DNA of 64,000 bases from Streptosporangiaceae bacterium NEAU-GS5 (GCA_017592665.1 JAGFNW010000007.1:214428-278427); one strand, 5' to 3'; positions 44,743-53,012 are shown, numbered from the stretch's first letter. Program-made: numbers and translations. The notes: generated by a model from the letters alone, not told the origin.

Positions 44743-46427
44743 CCACCGACGAGACCACCGACGACCGCTCCACCAACCCCCCCGCCACCCCCCGCACCCC
44801 TGATACTCCCGGCGAGCCCCCGGCGCCGCCTCCAGCCGAGCCTTCCGCAGCGGCCCCCCGCCCGGACCCCCGCGCCGCCAAATCGGCTGAGGGAAGCAGG
44901 GACTGGTTCGCGCCGCCGCCCGGCCAGCCTGACGACATCACGTACTCCGGGCCACTGCCCTTCATGCGCCCGCCGACCCTGATCACGCCACGCGAGGACA
45001 CCCGGGTCTGGCCACCCCCCTCGACGCCCGTCCACGACGACGGCTCGACCCAGCCCTTCCCCATCGTCATCGACCCCGACCGGCCTCGGCGTACTGTCAA
45101 GCCACCCCCCAAACCAGCCCCCCCATCCCCACCCCCGCCGCCGCCACCGCCGCAGCCCCCGTCATCACAGCCGCAGCAGCAGCCGTCGCCGCAGCCGCCA
45201 TCCCAGCCGATGCAGCAGCAGCCATCGCCGCAGCAGTCCCCACCGCCACGGCCGCCATCACCGCAGCAGTCCCCTCCACCACGGCCGCCATCACCGCAGC
45301 CGCAGACCCCGCCACCACCAGTGCCGCCGCAGCCGCCATCGCAGCCGCCGCCACAGCCACCACCACCGCAGCAGTCCCCACCGCCGCAGCCGCAGCAGTC
45401 CCCACCGCCACGGCCGACGCCGCCACCATCGTCGTCGCAAGCGGACGCCATAGCTCAAACTCGCCCCCCAACTCGGCCAGGCTCCGCACCGCTGTCCGCG
45501 CCGGTGCCTGCCGCTCCACCGGTCATTCCTCCGCCAGCCGCCATGCCCCTCCCGGCCGCGGCGCCCCCACAGGCCGCCATGCCCCCACAGGCCGCCGCGC
45601 CCCCGCCAACCGCCCCGCCCCCGCCAACCGCCGTGCCCCCGTCGATGCCGCCACCGGCACCGGCCGCCATGCTCCCGGCCACGCCGCCACCAGCCGGCAT
45701 GCCCGCGCCCACAGCCATGCCACACCCAGCGGCCATGCCCTCGCCTTTGGCGCCCCCTCGGGAGTTCCCTCAGGAGCCCCCGCACGCCCAGACCCACGGC
45801 CGGCTCCCGTTGCCGGAGCAACCGCCGCAGGAGCAGCCCCGGAAACGGGGACGGGGACGAGTGCGACTGCTCCAGGCCATCGGGGCGCTGGCCGCCGTCG
45901 CTCTTGGGGCGGGCCTGCCGACCTGGGTCGGCTACAACGTGTACGCCAACGGGCGGCCGGACGACCATTTCGAGACGGTCCAGCCGGGCAAGGCCGGGGC
46001 CTGGCAGCATGTGGCCTGGCGAGTCTCAGTCCAGCGGTCCAACGACGCCAAATGCCGGTCGACCACCCCGGATCGCGTCTGCCTGAAGATCATTGTGCTG
46101 CGGGCCGCCCTCGACCAAGAAGGCGCCATCCGGCACGGACAGCCCGAAATCACCACGCAGGATGCCGCCGGCCGTACCTGGAAGGCGCTCATCGACGCCG
46201 ACGAGACCCCGACGGACACGACCGACAACATCATCGGCCACAGCTACCGGATGGACGTCTACAGCATGGTGCCGACCGCGGTGGCCGACTCGGTCCAGGT
46301 ACTGCTCCGGCCCAGCACCTACCGCAACGTACCCGGCCAGGACTTCGACAGCTTCCTCAAGGACATCGAGAAGAGCAACGAGAAGAACGACCACGTCCTC
46401 CGCTTCCTGCGCGAACCGGCTGACTAA
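44739..46427 (+). CDS. Proline-rich cytoplasmic arm plus single TM and extracytoplasmic domain (3)
   Basis: 562 residues. Residues 1-370 are cytoplasmic and dominated by proline, glutamine, serine and alanine, with long PPQP/QSPPP runs (about 125-225) and PPxAxP runs (about 255-345). A basic stop RKRGRGRVR precedes one membrane helix (about 375-397). The external domain (about 400-562) has two cysteines (DAKCRST, RVCLKI) likely paired, and a DUF4352-like strand order. The Pro-rich arm may bind SH3-like or WW-like partners or span toward the ATPase. Third gene of the coupled operon. Confidence 0.7.
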   Translation: MTTDETTDDRSTNPPATPRTPDTPGEPPAPPPAEPSAAAPRPDPRAAKSAEGSRDWFAPPPGQPDDITYSGPLPFMRPPTLITPREDTRVWPPPSTPVHDDGSTQPFPIVIDPDRPRRTVKPPPKPAPPSPPPPPPPPQPPSSQPQQQPSPQPPSQPMQQQPSPQQSPPPRPPSPQQSPPPRPPSPQPQTPPPPVPPQPPSQPPPQPPPPQQSPPPQPQQSPPPRPTPPPSSSQADAIAQTRPPTRPGSAPLSAPVPAAPPVIPPPAAMPLPAAAPPQAAMPPQAAAPPPTAPPPPTAVPPSMPPPAPAAMLPATPPPAGMPAPTAMPHPAAMPSPLAPPREFPQEPPHAQTHGRLPLPEQPPQEQPRKRGRGRVRLLQAIGALAAVALGAGLPTWVGYNVYANGRPDDHFETVQPGKAGAWQHVAWRVSVQRSNDAKCRSTTPDRVCLKIIVLRAALDQEGAIRHGQPEITTQDAAGRTWKALIDADETPTDTTDNIIGHSYRMDVYSMVPTAVADSVQVLLRPSTYRNVPGQDFDSFLKDIEKSNEKNDHVLRFLREPAD

Positions 46428-46500
46428 GCGGCCCGCGCGCGGCTGGGTCGTTGGAACCAGCTGGAACGGCTGCCGCCTGTGCTCGTCGAACAGGGGTGGT

Positions 46501-46730
46501 GCCTCCGGCGGGGGCGCTCCGACTCCGGGATGGGGTCACCCCTTCCCTGTCTGTCCTCGACCCTTGGCGAGCTCAGCAGACCGTCTCCTTCGGCTCAAGC
46601 CCGGCCGTGCGGGTTGGCGTCCGCGTGCTGTGGAAGGTGCCGGGGTTGATGGACACGCGAGGCCGGGCTTGCCCCTTCGTCGTCGGCCCGCTTCTGCTTC
46701 GCTCCGGGTCGACGACGGACGGGAAGGGGC
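46501..46730 (+). repeat. 230-bp inverted duplication, left arm
   Basis: Matches the reverse complement of 47350-47578 over its whole length with scattered substitutions. Landmarks shared by both arms: gcctccggcgggggcgctcc, gggatggggtcacccc, ggctcaagcccggccgtgc and gggtcgacgacggacggg. Confidence 0.88.
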
Positions 46731-47349
46731 ATCAGGGGCGACGCACGCGCGGCATGCGTTGGCGGCGAAGGGGCTGGGCCCATTTCAACGGCGCCGCTCA
46801 GCGGCACCCACGGCTCAGCAGCGCGGCGCTGCTCCTCAGTGGCCCGGCTCAGTGGTGCGGCTCAGTGGCGCGACCCGGTTGGTGCGGCCTGCGGGTGGCA
46901 CTGTGGTCGCCAGCAAGGCGGCGCGCGTCCTCTCAGCCCGCATCTGCACAGCGGCGGGCGCGGCGCGCGCCGCGCGGGCTTCCCGCCCCTGGGATGGCCG
47001 GGGCTGACAGGGCCGGTGCCGGGTCCGCCGCCCCGGGCGAGTCGGCAGGCGGGCGAGCAAGCGGGCGAGCGGGGCGGCGATGTGACGGGCGTCGTGCCGT
47101 CGGCGAGGCCGGTGGTGTCAGCGGTGGAGGCGGCGGAGACACGGCGCGGCGACACGCGTGCGATGGCGCGAGGTGGGACACGGCGGAGACACAGCGCAGC
47201 CATGCGATGGCGCGGTGTGGTGGGTAACACGGTGCGGCCACACACGCGATGGTGTGGTCGTGGCGCGGCGCAACTATGGGGTGGGGACTGGGGACGTGCA
47301 TCTACATGGTGACGCAGGTGAGACCCGGCCCTTCAGCGCCACTCCCGAA
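46731..47349. other. Spacer between inverted arms, no gene seen
   Basis: About 620 bp of GC-rich, simple-pattern sequence with degenerate runs of GGCGCGGCGAC- and CAGTGGCGC-like words. Several frames are open but show neither actinobacterial codon bias nor any protein family. I see no promoter or RNA I can defend. Confidence 0.6.
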
Positions 47350-47578
47350 GCCCCTTCCCGTCCGTCGTCGACCCGGAGCGAAGCAGAAGCGGGCCGGTGA
47401 CGAAGGGGCAAGCCCGGCCTCGCGTGTGCATCAGCGCGGGCACCTTCCACAGCACCCGGACGCCAACCCGCACGGCCGGGCTTGAGCCGTAGGAGGCGGT
47501 CTGCTGAGCTCGCCCAGGGTCGGAGGCGGACGGGAAGGGGTGACCCCATCCCGGAGTCGGAGCGCCCCCGCCGGAGGC
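47350..47578 (-). repeat. 230-bp inverted duplication, right arm
   Basis: Inverted partner of 46501-46730. The arms begin and end at corresponding bases (gccccttcccgtcc at 47350, gccggaggc ending at 47578), showing the duplicated unit has defined ends. Confidence 0.88.
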
Positions 47579-47765
47579 GCTCATCCGTGCACTGTCAGCT
47601 GTGCACCGTCATCCTTGCACTGGGCACCTGTGCGCCGTTATCCGCGCGGGGATAGCTGGGGGCGCGGCGGGTCAAACCGCTCCCAGGCGGCAGCCGCTCT
47701 AGGCAGCAGGCGTTCCTGGGCGGCAGGCGTGGTTGCGTTCACGGGCGGTCGGGGTCGCAGGTGGG

Positions 47766-47800
47766 AGGGGTTCCAGGGGTTCCAGGGGTTCCAGGGGTTC
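47766..47800 (+). repeat. 9-bp tandem repeat (AGGGGTTCC, about 4 copies)
   Basis: Units at 47766, 47775, 47784 and 47793, the last with one change. Lies in the gene-free zone between the inverted duplication and the 3' end of the polytopic membrane gene. Confidence 0.85.
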
Positions 47801-47895
47801 GCGGGCCGCACGGTTCCTGGGCGGGAGGGGTTCTAGGCGTTAGTTCCGCCAACGACGGGTCCCGTGCAAGGCTGGAGGTGACTTCGGGGCGGGGT

Positions 47896-49191
47896 TTAGG
47901 GGGCTTGTTCGCGGGTGCGGGTGGCGGCCAGGTCGAACGTGGTGGCCAGCAGCGCCATGGTGAGCGTCGTGATCACCATGTCGGACAGGAAACCGACCGG
48001 TGGGCCGGTGACCATCCACAGGTAGGGCTGGCCGTCACCGTCGCCGAGATACCGCCCGGCCCGGGTCAGGTAGTCGCCGCCGACCTGGAGCAGCATGTAG
48101 CAGAGCACGAACATGCCGAACAGGACGAACCCGCCGCGGACCGTGAGGCGGAGCGAGTTGAGCAGCGGCACCCAGCGGCTGGTCCAGCCGCCAGTGAAGC
48201 GAGCGAGCGCAGAACGGGTGAGGCTGTGCGTCTCGTTCATCCGCACCGCGACCACCTCCAGCGGCGTGCCCCGGATCGTGGTCTTCGTGTCGTCCGCGTA
48301 CGCGCCGAAGACGAGGACGGCCACGGTCAGCCAGGCCAGCGGGAAGACCACGGCCTGGATCACGTGCGGCCAAACCTCGCCCACGAAGCTCCAGAAGGCC
48401 TCCCAGCCGGGGATTCCCGCCTTCGCGTCGGCCATCCAGTCGTGGTAGGCGGCCACGACCGTCCGGCCGCCGATCCAGTCGGTCTTCTCGTTGCCCCATC
48501 GGAGAGTCGCGTTCAGGCCGTAGAAGGTGAAGGCGAGTTCGCCGAACGTGGCCAGCATGCCCGAGACCCTCGGCGCCCGGCCCTGGTCGTGTATCCGGCC
48601 GAAGATCCAGCGCACCACGTACGCGACGGCCATCGCGATCAATGAGACTTTCACGTCCAGGCTGACCAGGCCGAGGCCCTGGGTGTTCTCGTGGTTGAAG
48701 AGGGCGTCGGTGAACACCTTGTCCGGCTCGCGGAACACGTCGAGCTGTGCGAACGCGTCCACGTCCTGGATGAGGAGGCCCCAGGTCAGATAGATGCCGG
48801 CGAACACGAGCGCGGTCCGGTTGAGCGCGCCCAGGATGCCCTCGTCCGGCGCGCCCTCCGACCGCCTGGCCCGGATCTCCGCCAGCGCGCCCCGCACCGA
48901 GTGCAGCATGCCGACCGTGGTCGCCAGCGACGTCATCACGACCAGCGTGAACAGGAACATCACCAGGACCAGCCGCGCCTGATACCAGGACCCGTGCGAC
49001 AGCACGGTGCTCACGTAGAGCAGTGCGTACCGTACGGCGTGGCCCCCGGCGTACCAGATCACAAGCGGCAGCAGGCAGCGGCCCCAGACGCTCAGCGCCC
49101 GAAGCGGCAGCGCGTACGGCGACAACTCCCAGTCACGGGCCACGCCCTGAGGACGGCCAGCGACAACAGATGTTCCGGACATCCGGAGCAT
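47896..49191 (-). CDS. Polytopic membrane protein of unknown function
   Basis: 431 residues with about seven membrane helices, among them [57 protein letters not shown] and [22 protein letters not shown] recognise no family. Hydrophilic loops between helices 5 and 6 contain several tryptophans. Start could be ATG 49191 or ATG 49182; no RBS is clear. It lies beyond the inverted duplication from the HerA-type locus and may or may not belong to it. Divergent from vapBC by 43 nt. Confidence 0.72.
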   Translation of the reverse strand: MLRMSGTSVVAGRPQGVARDWELSPYALPLRALSVWGRCLLPLVIWYAGGHAVRYALLYVSTVLSHGSWYQARLVLVMFLFTLVVMTSLATTVGMLHSVRGALAEIRARRSEGAPDEGILGALNRTALVFAGIYLTWGLLIQDVDAFAQLDVFREPDKVFTDALFNHENTQGLGLVSLDVKVSLIAMAVAYVVRWIFGRIHDQGRAPRVSGMLATFGELAFTFYGLNATLRWGNEKTDWIGGRTVVAAYHDWMADAKAGIPGWEAFWSFVGEVWPHVIQAVVFPLAWLTVAVLVFGAYADDTKTTIRGTPLEVVAVRMNETHSLTRSALARFTGGWTSRWVPLLNSLRLTVRGGFVLFGMFVLCYMLLQVGGDYLTRAGRYLGDGDGQPYLWMVTGPPVGFLSDMVITTLTMALLATTFDLAATRTREQAP

Positions 49192-49234
49192 GCTATCGAA
49201 GCCGCTGCGGAAAGCTGATGTGTATGGTAGGTGT

Positions 49235-49468
49235 ATGAGCCGCACAAACATCGACATCGACGATGAGCTCATCGAGGCCGCCATGCGTAAGTACGGCCTC
49301 AAGACCAAGAAGGAGGCTGTTGAGATGGCCCTGCAGCGACTGGTCGGCCCGCCCCTCACCAGGGAGTTCCTGCTGAGCCTCCGAGGCATCGGCTGGGAGG
49401 GCGACCTCGACGAGATGCGGCAGAGCAAAATTGCCGATTCGGACGTGGGCGACCAGCCTGATGCATAG
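49235..49468 (+). CDS. vapB: VapB-type antitoxin
   Basis: 77-residue antitoxin: the N-terminal ribbon-helix-helix begins [31 protein letters not shown], and the C-terminal [14 protein letters not shown] is the toxin-binding tail of this VapB class. It should repress its own operon together with VapC; a direct repeat TGTATG at 49221 and 49232, around the start, may be part of the operator. Followed 9 nt later by vapC. Confidence 0.9.
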   Translation: MSRTNIDIDDELIEAAMRKYGLKTKKEAVEMALQRLVGPPLTREFLLSLRGIGWEGDLDEMRQSKIADSDVGDQPDA

Positions 49469-49477
49469 CATCACGCT

Positions 49478-49879
49478 GTGTATTTGATCGATACCTCGGC
49501 GTGGGTGGAATACTTCCGAAGAACGGAATCCCCCACCGACCTCCTAGTGACGCGACTCATGGGCGAACAGGCTCCCGTCGTGCTCACCGAACCGGTGATC
49601 ATGGAAGTGCTGGCGGGCGCCAGAGATCAGTCCGAGCTGATCAAGCTCGAGCGGCTCACGGAAGGATTGCCGTTAGTCCGGGTCGACGCGGTCCGCGACT
49701 TCGTCAACGCGGCCCACACCTTCCGGGCCGCGCGGAGCCGTGGAGTCACGGTCAGGAAGATGCTCGACTGCCTGATCGCCGCGGTGGCCATGCGGGCCGG
49801 GGCGACGGTCGTCCACCGGGACGCGGATTTCGCCAACCTCACCAAGGTGATCCCCACCTTCGAGGCGCGCAGTCAGTGA
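49478..49879 (+). CDS. vapC: VapC-type PIN-domain ribonuclease toxin
   Basis: 133-residue PIN ribonuclease. Acidic metal ligands D5 (LIDTSAW), E43 (EPVIMEVLAG), D97 (MLDCLIAAVA) and D115 (HRDADFANL) are all present, so the toxin should be active. VapC toxins cut tRNA or rRNA; the target cannot be read from sequence. GTG start at 49478. Confidence 0.92.
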   Translation: MYLIDTSAWVEYFRRTESPTDLLVTRLMGEQAPVVLTEPVIMEVLAGARDQSELIKLERLTEGLPLVRVDAVRDFVNAAHTFRAARSRGVTVRKMLDCLIAAVAMRAGATVVHRDADFANLTKVIPTFEARSQ

Positions 49880-49902
49880 CGTGAAAAGTGCGTGAAATGC
49901 GA

Positions 49903-49938
49903 AAGGACCGGCGGCCCCTGGGCGGGGCGCCGGTCCTT
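49903..49938. terminator. Terminator between vapC and the sulfur operon
   Basis: AAGGACCGGCG (49903-49913) pairs with CGCCGGTCCTT (49928-49938), 11 bp perfect. The two flanking operons converge here. Confidence 0.85.
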
Positions 49939-49943
49939 CGGGC

Positions 49944-49983
49944 GTACGTGAATAAGTACGCGTGAATCAATACGCGTGACTCA
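49944..49983 (-). repeat. Three direct repeats of about 14 bp at the DUF1416 3' end
   Basis: GTACGTGAATAA (49944), GTACGCGTGAATCA (49956) and ATACGCGTGACTCA (49970). The last runs into the stop codon of the DUF1416 gene. Confidence 0.7.
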
Positions 49984-50283
49984 GACGGAGACGGCCAGCT
50001 GGGCGACCTCGCCGAGCTTGGCTTCGACGGGGACGTCCTTCGTGACGCCGCCGGCCGCGATGATGCGGACGGTCCACGCGCCGGGCGCCGCGAAGAAGCG
50101 GAAGACGCCCTCGTCGGAGACGACGACCTCACCGGTGAACTCGCCGGATCCGTCGAGCAGCCGCGCGTAGGCGGTGCCGGCGCCGGAGACGACGCCCTGG
50201 ATCACGGCCTGGGTGGACAGATCGATCCCGGCCGGCAGCGCGACGGTCTGCTCCGGCGCGGCGCAACCCTGAGTGGTGGTCAT
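49981..50283 (-). CDS. sseC: DUF1416 protein (SseC-like)
   Basis: 100-residue beta-sandwich (carboxypeptidase-regulatory-like fold) of the DUF1416 family, the small protein that always follows the CysA-type thiosulfate sulfurtransferase in actinobacteria (Rv0814c/SseC2). CAAPEQTVALPAG at the N-terminus includes the conserved Cys. It shares a base with the rhodanese stop (TGATG), so synthesis is coupled. Its role, probably in sulfane-sulfur handling, is not established. Confidence 0.9.
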   Translation of the reverse strand: MTTTQGCAAPEQTVALPAGIDLSTQAVIQGVVSGAGTAYARLLDGSGEFTGEVVVSDEGVFRFFAAPGAWTVRIIAAGGVTKDVPVEAKLGEVAQLAVSV

Positions 50284-51122
50284 CAGCGGGCCTCCCCTAG
50301 CTCCACCGGCACGCCGACGAGCGAGCCGTATTCGGTCCATGAACCGTCGTAGTTCTTCACGTTCGGCTGGCCGAGGATCTCGTGCAGCACGAACCAGGTG
50401 TGCGCGGATCGCTCACCGATCCGGCAGTAGGCGATGGTGTCCTTGCCGAAGTCGACTCCCGCGTCGCCGTAGAGGCCCTTGAGCTCGTCGTCGGCGCGGA
50501 ACGTGCCGTCGTCGTTGGCCGCCTTCGACCAGGGGATGTTGCGGGCGGTGGGAACGTGGCCGGCGCGCTGCGCCTGCTCCTGCGGAAGGTGCGCGGGGGC
50601 GAGCAGCTTGCCGGTGAACTCGTCGGGCGAGCGCACGTCGACCAGGTTCTGCTTGCCGATGGCGGCGACGACCTCGTCGCGGAAGGCGCGCAGGGCCAGA
50701 TCCTGGTCCTGCGCCGTGTAGGTGGTGGCCGCGCGCTGCGGGACGTCGGTGGCCAGCTCGCGGGAGTCGAGCTCCCACTTCTTGCGGCCGCCGTCGAGCA
50801 GCTTCACGTTCTGGTGACCGTAGAGCTTGAAATACCAGTACGCGTAGGCGGCGAACCAGTTGTTGTTGCCACCGTAGAGCACCACGGTGTCGTCGTTGCC
50901 GATGCCGCGGGCCGACAGCAGGGCCTCGAAGCCCTGGCGGTCGACGAAGTCGCGGCGGACCGGATCCTGCAGATCCTGCTTCCAATCGATCTTCACGGCG
51001 CCACGGATGTGGCCCTTGGCATAGGCGCTGGTGTCCTCGTCGACCTCGACGAGGACGACGCCGGGGGTGTCGAGGTTGGCCTCGACCCAGTCTGCATCCA
51101 CGAGCACGTCGGAGCGGCTCAT
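50283..51122 (-). CDS. Thiosulfate sulfurtransferase (two-domain rhodanese)
   Basis: 279-residue tandem rhodanese. The C-terminal domain carries the active loop YCRIGERSAHTWF with the persulfide Cys; the N-terminal domain (LYGGNNNWFAAYAYW) lacks it, as usual. The CRIGERS loop is the actinobacterial CysA-type signature (Rv0815c). It moves sulfane sulfur from thiosulfate to thiol acceptors, possibly mycothiol. Its ATG overlaps the DUF4395 stop (ATGA) and its stop overlaps the DUF1416 ATG. Confidence 0.95.
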   Translation of the reverse strand: MSRSDVLVDADWVEANLDTPGVVLVEVDEDTSAYAKGHIRGAVKIDWKQDLQDPVRRDFVDRQGFEALLSARGIGNDDTVVLYGGNNNWFAAYAYWYFKLYGHQNVKLLDGGRKKWELDSRELATDVPQRAATTYTAQDQDLALRAFRDEVVAAIGKQNLVDVRSPDEFTGKLLAPAHLPQEQAQRAGHVPTARNIPWSKAANDDGTFRADDELKGLYGDAGVDFGKDTIAYCRIGERSAHTWFVLHEILGQPNVKNYDGSWTEYGSLVGVPVELGEAR

Positions 51123-51529
51123 TGCGTTCTCCCAGGTTGTAGACGGCGAATGAGGAGATACATCTCACAGCCCAGGCAGAGGCCGAAAGCTGCGTTGAGG
51201 AAGGCGGCCAGCAGTGCCGCTGCTGTCGCACCCAAGGCCAGAGGGGTGCTTCCGATCGCGAACCCGAGCAGACCTGCCAGGGCGAACACCAGCCCCACCG
51301 CCTGCGCGAAGCGAGGCGGCGCCGCGTCCTCCAACTCGGCCGGCGGTCCCAGTCTGGGGCGGATGAACCGCTTGTAGACCAGCCCGTACGGCGAGTTTCC
51401 GTACGCTCCGAGGGCGAAGACGATCGTCTGCGCGGCGAGCAGCCAGACGCTGCTCGTCACGAGGACGACTGCGAGAACGAGGGTGGTTATCGCCGCGCCG
51501 AAGCGGGGACTTCGGGGATCAACCTGCAT
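51119..51529 (-). CDS. DUF4395 membrane protein
   Basis: 136-residue protein with about four membrane segments in the DUF4395 layout: RFGAAITTLVLAVVLVTSS, TIVFALGAYGNSPYG with the loop VYKRFIRPRLGPP, and a last pair ending in AAFGLCLGCEMYLLIRR. The CLGC pair at the membrane edge is typical and could carry sulfur or redox equivalents. It heads the three-gene operon with rhodanese and DUF1416, downstream of a Cys leader peptide. Confidence 0.88.
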   Translation of the reverse strand: MQVDPRSPRFGAAITTLVLAVVLVTSSVWLLAAQTIVFALGAYGNSPYGLVYKRFIRPRLGPPAELEDAAPPRFAQAVGLVFALAGLLGFAIGSTPLALGATAAALLAAFLNAAFGLCLGCEMYLLIRRLQPGRTQ

Positions 51530-51559
51530 GGTGGCAAGCTCCTGAACGGATTTCGAATC

Positions 51560-51578
51560 GCGGCCGTGGACCGGCCGC
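51560..51578 (-). terminator. Hairpin between Cys leader peptide and DUF4395 gene
   Basis: GCGGCCG (51560-51566) pairs with CGGCCGC (51572-51578). It lies 12 nt after the leader stop and 30 nt before the DUF4395 start. It lacks a T-run, so it could be an attenuator or a pausing/translation-control hairpin. Confidence 0.5.
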
Positions 51579-51590
51579 CCGGAATCACCG

Positions 51591-51674
51591 TCAGGCCATG
51601 CGACAGAGCGCGGTGGCCACGCGGCAGAAGTCCACCGCGCGCCGCTTCGTGAGCAGCTCTGTCATGGGAGTCAT
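51591..51674 (-). CDS. 27-residue cysteine leader peptide of the sulfur operon
   Basis: Small ORF reading MTPMTELLTKRR, then AVDFCRVATALCRMA. It matches the actinobacterial 'putative leader peptide' type (LTKRRxVDLCRVATALC) found upstream of sulfur-assimilation and Cys-related genes, where two Cys codons are thought to sense Cys-tRNA supply. It starts at the ATG 7 nt past a -10 box, so translation is probably leaderless. Alternative ATG is three codons inside. Confidence 0.85.
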   Translation of the reverse strand: MTPMTELLTKRRAVDFCRVATALCRMA

Positions 51675-51681
51675 AGTGAGG

Positions 51682-51711
51682 ACAGTACCTTTCGTCTCGC
51701 CATCTGTCACA
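51682..51711 (-). promoter_or_regulatory. Promoter of the leader peptide/sulfur operon
   Basis: Minus strand TGTGAC (-35, 51711-51706), 18-nt spacer, TACTGT (-10, 51687-51682). The leader ATG follows the -10 by 7 nt, giving a leaderless mRNA. Confidence 0.65.
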
Positions 51712-51750
51712 TCCTGACCGCGTAGTGAGACGCCATCGGCGTGCAGGCCC

Positions 51751-52176
51751 TCAATCGATGGCCGCCCCGAGCGCGGCGATCACGTCGGCCTTCCGTGGCA
51801 GCCCAGAGGCCCTCTTCACGATATTTCCGGCCTTGTCTAGCACGAGGACGGTCGGCGTCCGCATCACATCGAGTTGACGGACGAGATCGAGGCGCGCCTC
51901 CGCGTCGATTTCGACATGCCGGACGCCGGGGACCATGGCGGCCACCTCGTCGAGGATCCGCCGGGTTGCCCGGCAAGGCTGGCAGAAGGCCGTCGAGAAC
52001 TGGACGAGCGTGGCCCGATCCCCCAGCGGCTCACCTAGCGTTTCGGCCAGAGTCGCCTCACTGGGAGTGACAGCAGTGACAGCCACGGCTCGCATCCTCC
52101 CGTCGCGCCGATTGCGCACGAGACCGATCACCGTGCCGGCGAGCAACACGGCGAGCAGCGTCCAGACACCAATCAT
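51751..52176 (-). CDS. Membrane-anchored thioredoxin-like protein
   Basis: 141 residues: one N-terminal membrane helix (about 3-20) and a thioredoxin fold with active-site CQPC (65-68) and cis-Pro in MRTPTVLVLD. The catalytic domain's side cannot be fixed, because the positive RNRRDGR after the helix suggests cytoplasmic location. Positional homologue of ThiX (Rv0816c) beside the sulfurtransferase operon. It follows the anti-sigma gene through a hairpin. Confidence 0.88.
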   Translation of the reverse strand: MIGVWTLLAVLLAGTVIGLVRNRRDGRMRAVAVTAVTPSEATLAETLGEPLGDRATLVQFSTAFCQPCRATRRILDEVAAMVPGVRHVEIDAEARLDLVRQLDVMRTPTVLVLDKAGNIVKRASGLPRKADVIAALGAAID

Positions 52177-52214
52177 CGACAGTTGCAACCGACGGCCCCG
52201 CCGATTTATTGCGC

Positions 52215-52257
52215 CCTCTAGATTTATGCACGCTTGGATTCGCGCACCATCTAGAGG
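52215..52257. terminator. Hairpin covering the anti-sigma stop codon
   Basis: CCTCTAGAT (52215-52223) pairs with ATCTAGAGG (52249-52257), extendable by CGC/GCG. The TAG stop of the anti-sigma gene lies within the right arm. It probably ends the sigma/anti-sigma transcript. Confidence 0.55.
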
Positions 52258-53012
52258 CGGATCGTCACGAGTCGCTGGCCACCGGAGGTGAGCAGCTCGA
52301 ACCGCTGGATCTCCTCCAGGGAGAACTCGGTGGATCCGGGCGGGAAGTGCGCGCGGCCGTCGTGGTAGTCGACCGCGGTGACCCGCCAGCTCGCGATCGG
52401 CGACACGGCGCCCACGCGGTCGACGGCGATCAGGCTGCAGCTGGTGCCCTCCGGCACGCCCGACACCTCGATGCCGACCACGGTGCCGCCGCTGCCGGGC
52501 GTCAGGGCGAGTTCGAGCACGACGCCGCCGTGCTTGCCCCGGACCTCGAGCGGCCGGGTCGTCCTGCTGGGCGCCGGCGTGGGGAGCTGGACGGGCTGGG
52601 TGTCCTGGGCCAGCGTGGCGGAGCTGTCCTGCGTGGTCCGCTTCTGCGCCGACGGGGGCGCCGCGCCGGCGCTGACGAGCTCCGAGCTGTGGCCCGAGAC
52701 CATCCACATGGATCCGGCCAGCGTGATCGCGACGACCGAGGCGGCCGCCGTGAGCAGGAACCGGGAGCGCCGCTGGCGCTGCGCCGTACTGGTCAGGAGC
52801 CGGTCGAGGACCACGGCCGGCGGCCGCGACGCCACCGCGACGTCCTCGGCCGAAACCCGGCCGAGCAGTGGCGGCAGGCCCGACAGCTCGGCCAGCTCGG
52901 CCGCGCATTCGGGGCACCGGTCGAGGTGCGCCTCGACCCGGGTCGCCTCTTCGTGGTCGACCGCGCCGAGGACATATACGCCCAGGGAAAGCCGCACTTC
53001 AGAGCACATCAT
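52251..53012 (-). CDS. Zinc-finger (ZAS) anti-sigma factor, RslA-like
   Basis: 253-residue membrane anti-sigma factor. The N-terminal ZAS domain has the zinc motif HLDRCPEC (H29, C33, C36). A single membrane helix lies near 84-104 (FLLTAAASVVAITLAGSMWM), then a Pro/Thr linker and an external beta domain (anti-sigma-K-like). Reducing/oxidising signals often release the sigma factor in this class. Its ATG overlaps the sigma stop (ATGA), the usual coupling. It resembles mycobacterial RslA. Confidence 0.92.
   Translation of the reverse strand: MMCSEVRLSLGVYVLGAVDHEEATRVEAHLDRCPECAAELAELSGLPPLLGRVSAEDVAVASRPPAVVLDRLLTSTAQRQRRSRFLLTAAASVVAITLAGSMWMVSGHSSELVSAGAAPPSAQKRTTQDSSATLAQDTQPVQLPTPAPSRTTRPLEVRGKHGGVVLELALTPGSGGTVVGIEVSGVPEGTSCSLIAVDRVGAVSPIASWRVTAVDYHDGRAHFPPGSTEFSLEEIQRFELLTSGGQRLVTIRL

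Noticed and set aside
46451..47312. Several open frames inside the inverted duplication and its core
   Set aside because: Composition is Arg/Gly/Ala/Trp-rich without codon bias, frames are open on both strands, and the same frames recur by inversion in the other arm.
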